Source of the DNA: Bacteroidota bacterium
Lineage (GTDB): Bacteria; Bacteroidota; Bacteroidia; Cytophagales; Cyclobacteriaceae
Reading direction: 5' to 3'
DNA: 64,000 bases
NCBI GenBank assembly: GCA_016191555.1
Contig: JACPVX010000045.1
Coordinates: 1-64,000 of the forward strand
Shown: in pieces, positions 47,098 through 54,563 of the stretch
How positions within the stretch are numbered: the stretch's first letter is position 1
How the letters are laid out: every line of letters begins with the position of its first letter
Notes under the pieces: generated by a model
Seen by the model: only the letters and a program-made list of their open reading frames with translations
Databases searched by the model: none
Told to the model about the DNA's origin: nothing
Translations under genes and position numbers: made by a program

Positions 47098-48387
47098 ATG
47101 AAGACGAACTTTGTTGAAGAACTACGCTGGCGCGGAATGGTGCACGACATCATGCCTGGAACCGAAGAATTGCTAAAGAAGGAAATGGTCTCTGGCTATA
47201 TAGGGTTCGACCCAACGGCAGATTCACTACACATTGGTAATCTTGTTCAGATTATGACGCTGGTTCATTTTCAGACGGCCGGACATAAGCCATTTGCTTT
47301 GGTAGGTGGTGCTACGGGGATGGTGGGCGATCCTTCGGGAAAATCAGCGGAGCGCAATCTCCTATCCGAAGAACAACTGAACCACAACCTCGCGGGTGTC
47401 AAAAAGCAACTGCAGAAGTTCCTCAACTTTGAAAGCGGCCCCAACAAAGCTGAGATGGTGAACAACTACGAATGGTTCAAGAATTTCCATTTCCTCGACT
47501 TCATCCGCGATGTGGGCAAGCACATTACAGTGAACTATATGATGTCCAAAGATTCGGTTCAAAAGCGACTAGAAACCGGTCTTTCGTTTACCGAGTTTAG
47601 TTACCAATTGGTGCAGGGGTATGACTTCTATTGGTTGTATGCCAACAAGAACTGCCTCCTGCAAATGGGTGGTTCTGACCAGTGGGGCAACATTGTAACG
47701 GGCACAGAATTGATCCGCAGAAAAGCCGAAGGAGAAGCTTTTGCACTCACCACTCCCCTCATCAAAAAGGCAGATGGAACGAAGTTCGGAAAGTCGGAAC
47801 AAGGCAATGTATGGCTCGACCCGAATCGAACATCCGCATATAAGTTTTATCAATATTGGCTCAATGCATCCGATGAAGATGCGGCTAACTTTATCAAGAT
47901 ATTTACCCAACGCTCAAAAGAAGAAATTGAAGCACTGGTAGCAGAGCATCAACTTTCACCGGGTGAGCGCAAACTGCAGAAAGAGTTAGCGAAAGACATC
48001 ACGATACGGGTTCATTCCGAGGAAGCGTTTGAGACCGCTTTAAAAGCATCGTCTTTACTATTTGGAAGTTCTACTACCGAAGACTTGATAAGTTTGGATG
48101 AAGCCACTCTATTATCCGTTTTGGAAGGTGTGCCACAGGCCGTCATCTCTAAGTCAGCCTATGAGCAATGCAATTCTGCGATCGAGCTCCTTTCTGAAAC
48201 TACGCAAAACATCATCTTCCCCTCCAAAGGCGAAGCCCGCAAAATGATCCAAGCCGGAGGTGTGAGTATCAATAAATCAAAAGTAGTCGATGGAAATGCA
48301 AAGCCTGACTTGCCATTGCTTCACAATAAATTTTTGCTGGCTCAAAAAGGCAAGAAGAATTATTTCCTGATTGAAGTTAAAGATTGA
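47098..48387 (+). CDS. tyrS: Tyrosine-tRNA ligase
   Basis: 429 aa, TyrRS of the bacterial type. Class I signatures: HIGN in [10 protein letters not shown], and KFGKS in [13 protein letters not shown]. Tyrosine pocket region [15 protein letters not shown]-terminal S4 RNA-binding domain begins near [14 protein letters not shown]. Charges tRNA-Tyr. Confidence 0.97.
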   Translation: MKTNFVEELRWRGMVHDIMPGTEELLKKEMVSGYIGFDPTADSLHIGNLVQIMTLVHFQTAGHKPFALVGGATGMVGDPSGKSAERNLLSEEQLNHNLAGVKKQLQKFLNFESGPNKAEMVNNYEWFKNFHFLDFIRDVGKHITVNYMMSKDSVQKRLETGLSFTEFSYQLVQGYDFYWLYANKNCLLQMGGSDQWGNIVTGTELIRRKAEGEAFALTTPLIKKADGTKFGKSEQGNVWLDPNRTSAYKFYQYWLNASDEDAANFIKIFTQRSKEEIEALVAEHQLSPGERKLQKELAKDITIRVHSEEAFETALKASSLLFGSSTTEDLISLDEATLLSVLEGVPQAVISKSAYEQCNSAIELLSETTQNIIFPSKGEARKMIQAGGVSINKSKVVDGNAKPDLPLLHNKFLLAQKGKKNYFLIEVKD

Positions 48388-48389
48388 TC

Positions 48390-49025
48390 ATGCAGGTAAC
48401 CTGGAAGGATGCTGTTAGCAACAAAGCGTTCAATGTCTATTTGTTGTTGAATATCATTGCCTTAATTGGCTTCATCGTTATACTACCTGGCTATTTCAAT
48501 AATGTGATTCAGCCGAAGCCGGGCATCCAGTTGAATGATTGGTTCATGAACCTATTTGCTCCGAGAGACTGGTCGAACATAATTTTCATCATCATATTTG
48601 CCGCCCCCGCCCTATTCTTTATCGCGAACTTTAAAAACCCATTGGCTGTCTTACTAAGTTTACAATGCTACGTCATTGTGAACTACCTGCGCATCGCCTC
48701 GATCTATCTGTTTACATTGGAAGCACCTGACGGCCTGATTGCCTTAACAGATCCATTTCTGGCAAAGGTCGCCTATGGTGGCAACGCGGTCTTTGTGAAA
48801 GATCTTTTCTTTTCAGGGCACACCAGCACCCTGGCCATCGTTTATTTTATTGAAAAAAAGAAAAGCCTTAAAACAATCCTTCTTATCTCAACTCTTTTGG
48901 TGGGATTGTTGTTGATATGGCAACGCGTGCATTATTCCATTGATATTCTTGGTGCATGGGTTATCACTTGGTTGGTTTACAAGGCCATACAACGTCTGAA
49001 CAGCCGAACTCTTTTCATCGATTAA
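48390..49025 (+). CDS. PAP2-superfamily membrane phosphatase-like protein
   Basis: 211 aa from the ATG at 48390; a TTG at 48384 overlaps tyrS. Five to six membrane helices. PAP2 active-site pieces: FSGHTSTL (motif 2) and RVHYSIDILGAW (motif 3, His and Asp). The first Lys/Arg motif is not clear. Probable lipid phosphatase or sphingomyelin-synthase-like enzyme; substrate unknown. Read on from tyrS. Confidence 0.75.
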   Translation: MQVTWKDAVSNKAFNVYLLLNIIALIGFIVILPGYFNNVIQPKPGIQLNDWFMNLFAPRDWSNIIFIIIFAAPALFFIANFKNPLAVLLSLQCYVIVNYLRIASIYLFTLEAPDGLIALTDPFLAKVAYGGNAVFVKDLFFSGHTSTLAIVYFIEKKKSLKTILLISTLLVGLLLIWQRVHYSIDILGAWVITWLVYKAIQRLNSRTLFID

Positions 49026-49147
49026 TGTCTGTTTCGTGGGGCTAGAATTAAAAAAATGCCTTTTTTTGAACTGAATTCGCATACTTGCGTTTATAATTTT
49101 GTTAAAATTAGTTTAACTTTGACGTTGATTTAAGTTAATGTAGTACT

Positions 49148-50005
49148 ATGGAGTTGAATGGAGTAGCAGCCAAAAATGGCACACATAAGAAATCACTAAA
49201 TAACTATCCTGAATTTACTTTAGGAGATATTCTTACAGACGAGCAAAAAGACTTCTTTGAAAAAAACGGATTCATCCATTTCAAGAATTTCATTTCCAAA
49301 GAGACCGTTAACACCTTGTTGCGCGAAGCGGAGAAAATTCAAGATGAGTGGGTGAACCAAGGCTACAAGATGATCAACGGAGTGCCCATCAAATATGGCA
49401 CCGACATCACCGGCAAAAAAATTGTACAGCGCTTCGCATTTTTAAATCAGCACAGTTCCGTTTTCTCTGATTTATTGAAGGATCAAAGGCTAAAAGCCCT
49501 TTTTGATTTTATCGGTACGGATGATTGCCGCATTGGCGAAACAGAAAAAGACGGATTAGTATTTAATCATTACATCAATACCGAGGAAAGTAATTATAGC
49601 CAGTTAGGCTGGCATACAGACGCTTTACGCGATGTTTTCTACGGACAAAAAATCCTTCCCATGTTGAATGTGGGGATTCATTTGGATAACTCGACTACCG
49701 ATAATGGCGGTCTTCGCTTGATACCTGGAACACACAACCAGGGATTGCGCACACTCCTATTCAAAAAGTTTTATTTCTTAAGCCACAAGCCAGACAAAAA
49801 TGAAATTGGTTTGAATGTTGAGCCAGGTGATTTGACTGTCCATGATGGTCGTTTGTGGCATCGTGTGGCGCGTTCTCCTTTTATTGGAGAAAAGAGTCGC
49901 AGACGAGTTATGTATGTTCCTATCATCACGGGAAAATTCACACCACGCACAGAAAATAGCAAGCCGTTGTTTTATCAACGACTTATCTCTCTCACCAATA
50001 AGTAA
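49148..50005 (+). CDS. Phytanoyl-CoA dioxygenase (PhyH) family protein
   Basis: 285 aa. Iron(II)/2-oxoglutarate dioxygenase of the PhyH family. Metal site: HxD in LGWHTDALRD and the distal His in HDGRLWHRVARS; the Arg for 2-oxoglutarate follows in SRRRVMYV. Core motif GGLRLIPGTHNQG. Substrate unknown. 5 bp upstream of an SDR gene, so they form an operon. A second PhyH domain is fused to a WYL regulator 5 kb away. Confidence 0.88.
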   Translation: MELNGVAAKNGTHKKSLNNYPEFTLGDILTDEQKDFFEKNGFIHFKNFISKETVNTLLREAEKIQDEWVNQGYKMINGVPIKYGTDITGKKIVQRFAFLNQHSSVFSDLLKDQRLKALFDFIGTDDCRIGETEKDGLVFNHYINTEESNYSQLGWHTDALRDVFYGQKILPMLNVGIHLDNSTTDNGGLRLIPGTHNQGLRTLLFKKFYFLSHKPDKNEIGLNVEPGDLTVHDGRLWHRVARSPFIGEKSRRRVMYVPIITGKFTPRTENSKPLFYQRLISLTNK

Positions 50006-50010
50006 CCTAT

Positions 50011-50781
50011 ATGGCCTACGCCTTAGTAACCGGTGCCAGCGGTGGCATTGGTTTGGAATTAGCCCGAGAGTTGGCCAAGAGAAAAATTGATCTTTTACTA
50101 ATTGCGCGATCTTCTTCCCGACTGGAAGAGATTTGTAAGGAATTTCGTGCTACTTATTCCATCAAGGCAGAATACCTGAGCGTTGATTTAAGTCTTCCCG
50201 ATGCAGTTACTCAAATTGAAAACTGGATCACTAAGAATTCATTCCCAGTGAACATTTTGATCAATAATGCCGGTTATGGCATTTGGGGACGAGTGGATGC
50301 CACTTCTAAAGAGAGCCTCAACAACATGATGCAACTCAATATGATTGTGGTGACCAATCTGTGTCACGCATTGATACCTGAGTTGAAGAAACACGCACAA
50401 TCGTATATTCTAAATGTAGCCAGCACAGCAGCCTATCAAGCAGTGCCGACTTTAGCTACGTATGCAGCTACCAAAGCGTTTGTCCTGTTGTTTACCCGTG
50501 GTTTGCGTTTGGAGCTTGAGAATACTTCCATCTCTGTAACATGTCTGAGTCCGGGAGCTACTTCAACCAACTTCATTGACCGTGCAGGCATGGAATCGCT
50601 GAAAGAGAAGGCGGAGAAATTCAGCATGAAAGCCGAAGAGGTTGCTAAAATTGGAATAGAAGGAATGTTTAATAAAAAGGCCGAAATCCTTCCGGGCTTT
50701 GTCAACTGGATATCCGTTCAGCTTACTTATCTGGTACCCAAGTTTATTCCCGAAAAGATTGCGGCCGGTTTATACAAGTAG
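50011..50781 (+). CDS. Short-chain dehydrogenase/reductase
   Basis: 256 aa, classical SDR. NAD(P) motif TGASGGIGLELAREL, NNAGYG, and catalytic Ser-Tyr-Lys: NVASTAAYQ, with Tyr/Lys in YAATKAF. C-terminal part is slightly hydrophobic. Second gene of the PhyH-SDR pair, suggesting lipid or carbonyl metabolism. Its stop is 1 bp from the convergent AAA-M41 gene. Confidence 0.9.
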   Translation: MAYALVTGASGGIGLELARELAKRKIDLLLIARSSSRLEEICKEFRATYSIKAEYLSVDLSLPDAVTQIENWITKNSFPVNILINNAGYGIWGRVDATSKESLNNMMQLNMIVVTNLCHALIPELKKHAQSYILNVASTAAYQAVPTLATYAATKAFVLLFTRGLRLELENTSISVTCLSPGATSTNFIDRAGMESLKEKAEKFSMKAEEVAKIGIEGMFNKKAEILPGFVNWISVQLTYLVPKFIPEKIAAGLYK

Positions 50782-50782
50782 T

Positions 50783-52855
50783 TTACACTTGCATTTCATA
50801 GCACTCCCGCAGTAATTCATCTACAGCCGAAGTTTCAAACTGTTTCAGTTGCTTTTGAAGCATGGTATTGAAAGCATAATAGTTTTCTTTCTTTACAAAG
50901 GCAGCTTGGTTCATCCACTCTTCCGCTCCGTATTTCACCACATATTCTTCAATCTGTGTTTCTTCCATCCGCGAATGCGTAGTGAGGTACTCCGACAGTT
51001 TCAAAAGCAAAAGCTTGTTTCGCTTCATCAATTGCATGGCTTCCACCTCGCACACTTTGATCAGCTCCAACGCTTCGACTTCGTACTTCTGGTTCACTAA
51101 AAACACATCATCATTGTTAGTCGTCTTGATCGCCATGTGAATCGGGTCCTTCCCCATCGCGTAGTTTCTCACCGCCTTATTGGCTAATGATGACGCTTCT
51201 TCAATATCGGCATACACACCGGTGCTGGTAAAAGACTCACCAAAAATCAACTTCTCAGCTACATATCCACCCAGTGTAATGATGATATCCTTTCGTAGCG
51301 TATCACGGGTAACGGGTCCCTTCGGGAAGTTGATTTGGCAAAATCCTTCTTCGGAATCGGAAGCCGTGCGTGATACGATCAATGCCGGAATGATATGCAA
51401 AGTGGCTACAGCTAATACTGCATGACCTGCCTCGTGCACCGCAACGTGCGCCTGAATTTCGGGGTCACAGCTCTTGCGTAAGTTTTCCAATTTCAAAACC
51501 GCTTCATCGCTGATGGTTTTAATAAATTGATTCTGTTCATCACGCAGTTCAAAATAAAAATGCTGCTGCTCATAATACCAGCGAATGTTTTTCACAGGCA
51601 GATTTTCTTCCAACAGCATCACAGCCATTTTGCTGATGCGCGACTCGACCAGATTCTTAATCGTAGTAAAAATAGGGCGTGTGCCTTGCGATGGAAACAC
51701 ACCTTCGGCATAAATCACATCGGTTACGGAAGAATCAAACTGAATATTCCACGCAAATTGTTGCTCTACAAATTGTGCAATGCGATCAAATTGCATCTCA
51801 ATCAATTGGCGAAACTGCGCCTGATTGAATGACCGATAGATGATGTGGTTGTTTCCTAAACGTGCCACTTGCTCCGGACGAAATCGTTTTTTCAACGCCC
51901 GCTTGATATTCGCAATAGTGATTTTTGATGTTTCTTCATAAAAATCATCGGCACTCATATCCGGATTCATGTTATGACTCATGCGGTAGGCTTCATCTAA
52001 ATTGCCCAGAATAAAAATCAACGATCGGGAAAGATCTAATTCCCGTGTAGCTGATCGCATCTTCATAGCATTAAGTATGTGATTGGCCAATTCTTGTAAT
52101 GAAGAATCGGAAACTATGCGCTTCACATCTTCTTTCGTGATTTCACTTTCAACCATCAAGCCTCGCATTCCTTCCAGAAAATCCGCTGAAATAAAATAGT
52201 CTTTGTTGATCGTCCGATAGCGTTGATCATGATTATCGAAGTAAAATCCTTCAAAAATAGTTACAAACCATTCTTCCTCTGCCACAACAACTCCCTGCTC
52301 GAGGCGAACACCCACACGCAGTGCTTTCTCTATTCGCTTCAAACAACTTTCTGCGCGAAAGAGATAAAAGCTGTTGTTGCCCGGTGTATGAGAAATTTTG
52401 CCCGAGTCAATCAACTCCCAGATCACCCGCAGTTTATCTTTACCCAACTCTTCACCATTCTGATTAAGTGTGCGGGCAAATTGAAATTCATCTAAACACA
52501 ACACGGCTGGTTTGCCATCAAAAAAATCCATGTCGTCAGTTAAGATGTTTTTCAACCAGGATGCAGAATCAGATTCAAACTCGCCCATATCGATGTGTGC
52601 GAAAAGTTGTTTGTATTCCAGCAATTCAATTAAACGCTGGACTAATGCAGTTTTACCGGAACCCGTCAATCCCCATAAATTAATCACCGTTGGACGTAAT
52701 TGTGCTTCGGGAAAAAGGTACCATGGCATCAACAAAGAAATCACTTCATCGATAATGGCATCCAGACCTAAAAATTGTTTTTTCAATGCATCCGACACCT
52801 CGCGTAGTTTTTGCCGCTTGGTAATCAGATCATGATAATTTGTATTTGTACTCAT
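50783..52855 (-). CDS. Clp-type AAA+ ATPase fused to FtsH-type M41 protease
   Basis: 690 aa from the ATG at 52855. No membrane segment, unlike FtsH. ATPase: Walker A GLTGSGKT (62-69), Walker B VLCLDEF, sensor 1 in FILGNLDEAYR, an Arg finger-like KKRFRPEQVARLG, and sensor 2 in QGTRPIFTTIKNLVESR. The last two match the ClpB/ClpA D2-small pattern, not the FtsH AAA module. Peptidase: HEAGH zinc motif (474-478), GPVTRDTLRKDIIITLGGYV and the third-ligand segment STGVYADIEEASS, as in FtsH M41. So it is a soluble ATP-driven zinc protease with a mixed pedigree. It is divergent from the tRNA-like region. Confidence 0.85.
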   Translation of the reverse strand: MSTNTNYHDLITKRQKLREVSDALKKQFLGLDAIIDEVISLLMPWYLFPEAQLRPTVINLWGLTGSGKTALVQRLIELLEYKQLFAHIDMGEFESDSASWLKNILTDDMDFFDGKPAVLCLDEFQFARTLNQNGEELGKDKLRVIWELIDSGKISHTPGNNSFYLFRAESCLKRIEKALRVGVRLEQGVVVAEEEWFVTIFEGFYFDNHDQRYRTINKDYFISADFLEGMRGLMVESEITKEDVKRIVSDSSLQELANHILNAMKMRSATRELDLSRSLIFILGNLDEAYRMSHNMNPDMSADDFYEETSKITIANIKRALKKRFRPEQVARLGNNHIIYRSFNQAQFRQLIEMQFDRIAQFVEQQFAWNIQFDSSVTDVIYAEGVFPSQGTRPIFTTIKNLVESRISKMAVMLLEENLPVKNIRWYYEQQHFYFELRDEQNQFIKTISDEAVLKLENLRKSCDPEIQAHVAVHEAGHAVLAVATLHIIPALIVSRTASDSEEGFCQINFPKGPVTRDTLRKDIIITLGGYVAEKLIFGESFTSTGVYADIEEASSLANKAVRNYAMGKDPIHMAIKTTNNDDVFLVNQKYEVEALELIKVCEVEAMQLMKRNKLLLLKLSEYLTTHSRMEETQIEEYVVKYGAEEWMNQAAFVKKENYYAFNTMLQKQLKQFETSAVDELLRECYEMQV

Positions 52856-53035
52856 TGTTAAGCTCAATAAAAAGTAAATAAAGAGCTACTCCTTGCTATC
52901 GACAGCTTAATAGACATCAATGCGAACTAGAACAATAACAATTGTCCGAGAGCAACTTGTCAGATAAATGTGAGTAAAGGAAATAGCGAATCGATCAGTT
53001 GAGAAATCTCAACTAATAGCTACTTGCGGATATGT

Positions 53036-53049
53036 AAATGTAGTACAAA
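53036..53049 (-). promoter_or_regulatory. Shared TTTGTACTACATTT motif, protease copy
   Basis: Minus-strand TTTGTACTACATTT, 14/14 identical to the copy at 16367, about 180 bp upstream of the AAA-M41 gene. The rest of the 52856-53221 gap shows only AT-rich DNA with no ORF. Confidence 0.35.
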
Positions 53050-53221
53050 CATAATTTCTTCTTTAATAAGTGTGATAAGAAGAACAGTGACACAAAAGTA
53101 TGCTGAGTTTTTTAATTCTTCCTAACATCATTGAGAATTTATTTTTCCGAAGAGTTCATGGCAACTATCTATGCAGCCTTTTTGCGCAGAAGAAATAAAC
53201 TTAACTTTTCATCTTGAGCAC

Positions 53222-53253
53222 TTGTTTGGTCGAATATGCTCCTGTTATATTTG
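53222..53253 (+). promoter_or_regulatory. Consensus promoter of the 29-codon ORF
   Basis: TTG (53222-53224), 21-bp spacer, perfect TATATTTG (53246-53253). The predicted start is 0-3 nt before the ATG at 53261, so the transcript would be nearly leaderless. Confidence 0.6.
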
Positions 53254-53260
53254 CACCATC

Positions 53261-53350
53261 ATGAACAAGAACCAATCACTTTTTAATCATTATCGCATGC
53301 CGAGTATACGTTTTGAGTATTCGGAAAGTCTGCGCGTGGTTAAGATTTGA
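53261..53350 (+). CDS. Candidate 29-residue peptide
   Basis: MNKNQSLFNHYRMPSIRFEY... ending SLRVVKI, 29 aa. Supported by a perfect promoter directly upstream and an intrinsic terminator 28 bp downstream, i.e. a complete tiny transcription unit; the sequence itself is not recognised. Basic and amphipathic. Could be a regulatory leader peptide (attenuation before the tRNA-like region), a toxin, or chance. Confidence 0.4.
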   Translation: MNKNQSLFNHYRMPSIRFEYSESLRVVKI

Positions 53351-53377
53351 GTTTGATTATACATTATCAAAAACAAA

Positions 53378-53406
53378 AACCCCGGGTCAGACACTCGGGG
53401 TTTTTT
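53378..53406 (+). terminator. Terminator after the 29-codon ORF
   Basis: Stem AACCCCG / CGGGGTT with an 11-nt loop, followed by TTTTTT. Ends the small transcript 45 bp before the first tRNA-like element, or attenuates read-through into it. Confidence 0.85.
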
Positions 53407-53450
53407 GTTGCCTGACACACCAATCTATCCTGAGCTGATTCGAAAGATGA

Positions 53451-53527
53451 CGAGACATATCGGCTCACGCTTATATCGTGTAGAAACCGTAACTGGTTAC
53501 ATGATGGTTCGAATCCATCTGTCTCGA
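53451..53527 (+). tRNA. tRNA-like element A (perfect acceptor and T-arm)
   Basis: Acceptor CGAGACA / TGTCTCG (7/7) with A as discriminator, and a perfect T-arm GATGG-TTCGAAT-CCATC. No D-arm is found. The first internal hairpin, CACG/CGTG with a 7-nt loop CTTATAT (U33 present; anticodon position UAU), could be the anticodon arm, and AACC/GGTT a variable arm. No encoded CCA. Either a D-armless odd tRNA or a degenerate copy. Confidence 0.5.
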
Positions 53528-53537
53528 CTTAATTTAT

Positions 53538-53610
53538 TGGAGATTAAGCTAACTAAGTAGAAGCGTCCCGTTGAAGCCGGGAAGGACTGGAGCATTACCA
53601 GTAATCTCCA
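53538..53610 (+). tRNA. tRNA-like element B (cloverleaf with abnormal T-loop)
   Basis: 11 bp after element A, same strand. Acceptor TGGAGAT / ATCTCCA (extendable to 9 bp), D-stem GCT/AGC, anticodon arm TCCCG-TTGAAGC-CGGGA (5 bp, 7-nt loop, U33, anticodon GAA), and a T-stem ACTGG/CCAGT whose loop is AGCATTA instead of TTCRANY. The D-loop lacks GG. All stems pair but the loops are non-canonical, so it is a structured mimic rather than an ordinary tRNA-Phe. Confidence 0.35.
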
Positions 53611-53762
53611 CTTAGCCCTGGTGGCGGTGATGTGATAGCATAGCAAGCAGACAAATGCGTAGCGTTTCGCTAAGATCGAAGTTGAAATCTTCCACATCAC
53701 GCTCATTCTCATTTCGAGCGGCATGAATGCGTTACATGGTGATGAATATTTGTGCAGGAAGA

Positions 53763-53833
53763 GAAGACAGAAGGCTTCGAACCCTCACTCTGTTGGTTCG
53801 TAGCCAACTGATTTTCCATTAATCTATGTCTTC
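53763..53833 (-). tRNA. tRNA-Arg(ACG)-like gene C
   Basis: 71 nt, full cloverleaf. Acceptor GAAGACA / TGTCTTC (7/7), D-stem GAT/ATC with GG in the loop, anticodon arm GTTGG-CTACGAA-CCAAC. The loop CTACGAA is identical to that of ordinary bacterial tRNA-Arg(ACG). T-arm GAGGG-TTCGAAG-CCTTC (one G-T). No CCA is encoded, and the discriminator position is T, which is odd for Arg. The most tRNA-like of the cluster. Confidence 0.6.
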
Positions 53834-54154
53834 TTTGAAATTGTTCTTCATGTAAAGAAAGAAGTCTGAACCATCTCCTCATCACCCTGCGGAAGAATGC
53901 TTGAATAAAAACTCTGCCGATACTGTTTCTTATCGCGCGCTAAGCAGCGGACCATAAGAAAGAGAATGGTTGGCTTTTACCAATGGCCTTCTTGCAAAGC
54001 AAAACAACAAGTGTGCAGTCAGTGCTAGGGCGCTAACTGATTGCACTGAGGTGTCTCAAACTTCTTTTGAGCGGGCTGTTTTTAAGGAAGTCAACCCAAC
54101 TTCCGCATGGAGGATTTACCCGTCCATTACTCACCAAACGAGTCTCAATTTACA
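53834..54154. other. Hairpin-rich gene-free stretch inside the tRNA-like cluster
   Basis: No ORF with support. Strong hairpins: 54013-54046 (GTGCAGTCAGT / ACTGATTGCAC, 11 bp, one G-T), 54055-54071 (CTCAAA/TTTGAG) and a GGAAGT/ACTTCC stem with 7-nt loop near 54090. Some may be decayed tRNA arms. Also to the left, 53628-53698 is enclosed by GTGATGTG/CACATCAC with three inner arms. Confidence 0.35.
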
Positions 54155-54212
54155 GTTGAGAGCGGGATTCGAACCCGCGTTTACTGTTGCTCTACCATTG
54201 AGCTATCTTAAA
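54155..54212 (-). pseudogene. tRNA remnant D lacking its anticodon arm
   Basis: Minus strand: canonical D-arm GCTC-AATGGTA-GAGC preceded by TA, and a perfect T-arm GCGGG-TTCGAAT-CCCGC. Only 10 nt (AACAGTAAAC) lie between them where about 23 are needed, so the anticodon arm is missing. The acceptor strands TTTAAGA / TCTCAAC pair in 5 of 7. A further hairpin TCTCAA-CTGTAAA-TTGAGA follows at about 54143-54161; its loop equals a tRNA-Tyr(GUA) anticodon loop. Confidence 0.55.
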
Positions 54213-54332
54213 GAGAAGGATTCGAACCTTCAACCCACAGATAAGGAAACAACTCTCCGTCAAAGCAGCATATTGTCACCTATTTTCGTGACAACACTAT
54301 GGGGTTTTCCGAAGCCCGCATCCGGTCTTTGA
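54208..54332 (-). other. tRNA-like element E (long, T-arm perfect)
   Basis: T-arm GAAGG-TTCGAAT-CCTTC followed by TCTTTAA. The best 5' partner, TCAAAGA, is about 110 nt upstream (one mismatch), giving an unusually long element of 125 nt. In between are CCG/CGG, a stem AACCC-CATAG / CTGTGGGTT and the 7-bp hairpin TTGTCAC/GTGACAA. Shares 5 bases with element D. Pairing of the two ends is a guess. Confidence 0.3.
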
Positions 54333-54563
54333 CTTATCATCTTTCCCCGTTTCATTTCAAGCCTTTCGCCTGAAAGAAAGTCTTTACCGGTTGCCCGGAA
54401 TATCTTTTTATGTTTTGTTCATTCATTTCTGTTCAAAAGCCACTCCGACCAATTTCGGAGTGGCGCCCGCTTTCTCTTATCACGCAACAAAATTGACCTG
54501 CTGCTGCGCAGTCTATTTGCGCACACAAATTATTTTCAATACTTTTTCCAAAATATTATTCTC
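54333..54563. other. Gene-free stretch before the WYL-PhyH gene
   Basis: Contains a perfect 10-bp hairpin GCCACTCCGA / TCGGAGTGGC at 54439-54464. On the minus strand it is followed by TTTTG, so it could be a terminator facing left; on the plus strand it could be an operator for the WYL-PhyH gene. Nothing else recognisable. Confidence 0.45.

Noticed and set aside
52868-53221. Small RNA or gene in the gap upstream of the protease
   Set aside because: Only short AT-rich frames and the shared motif; nothing further supported.
53628-53698. Third cloverleaf between elements B and C
   Set aside because: Closed by an 8-bp stem with three inner arms, but no canonical loop (no U33 loop, no TTC loop); could be chance. 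Mentioned only as a hairpin-rich part.
53970-54332. 120-codon ORF on the plus strand
   Set aside because: It contains LQLRAGFEPAF and LPLSYLKEKDSN, the typical false translation of antisense tRNA T-arms and D-arms. It crosses elements D and E.
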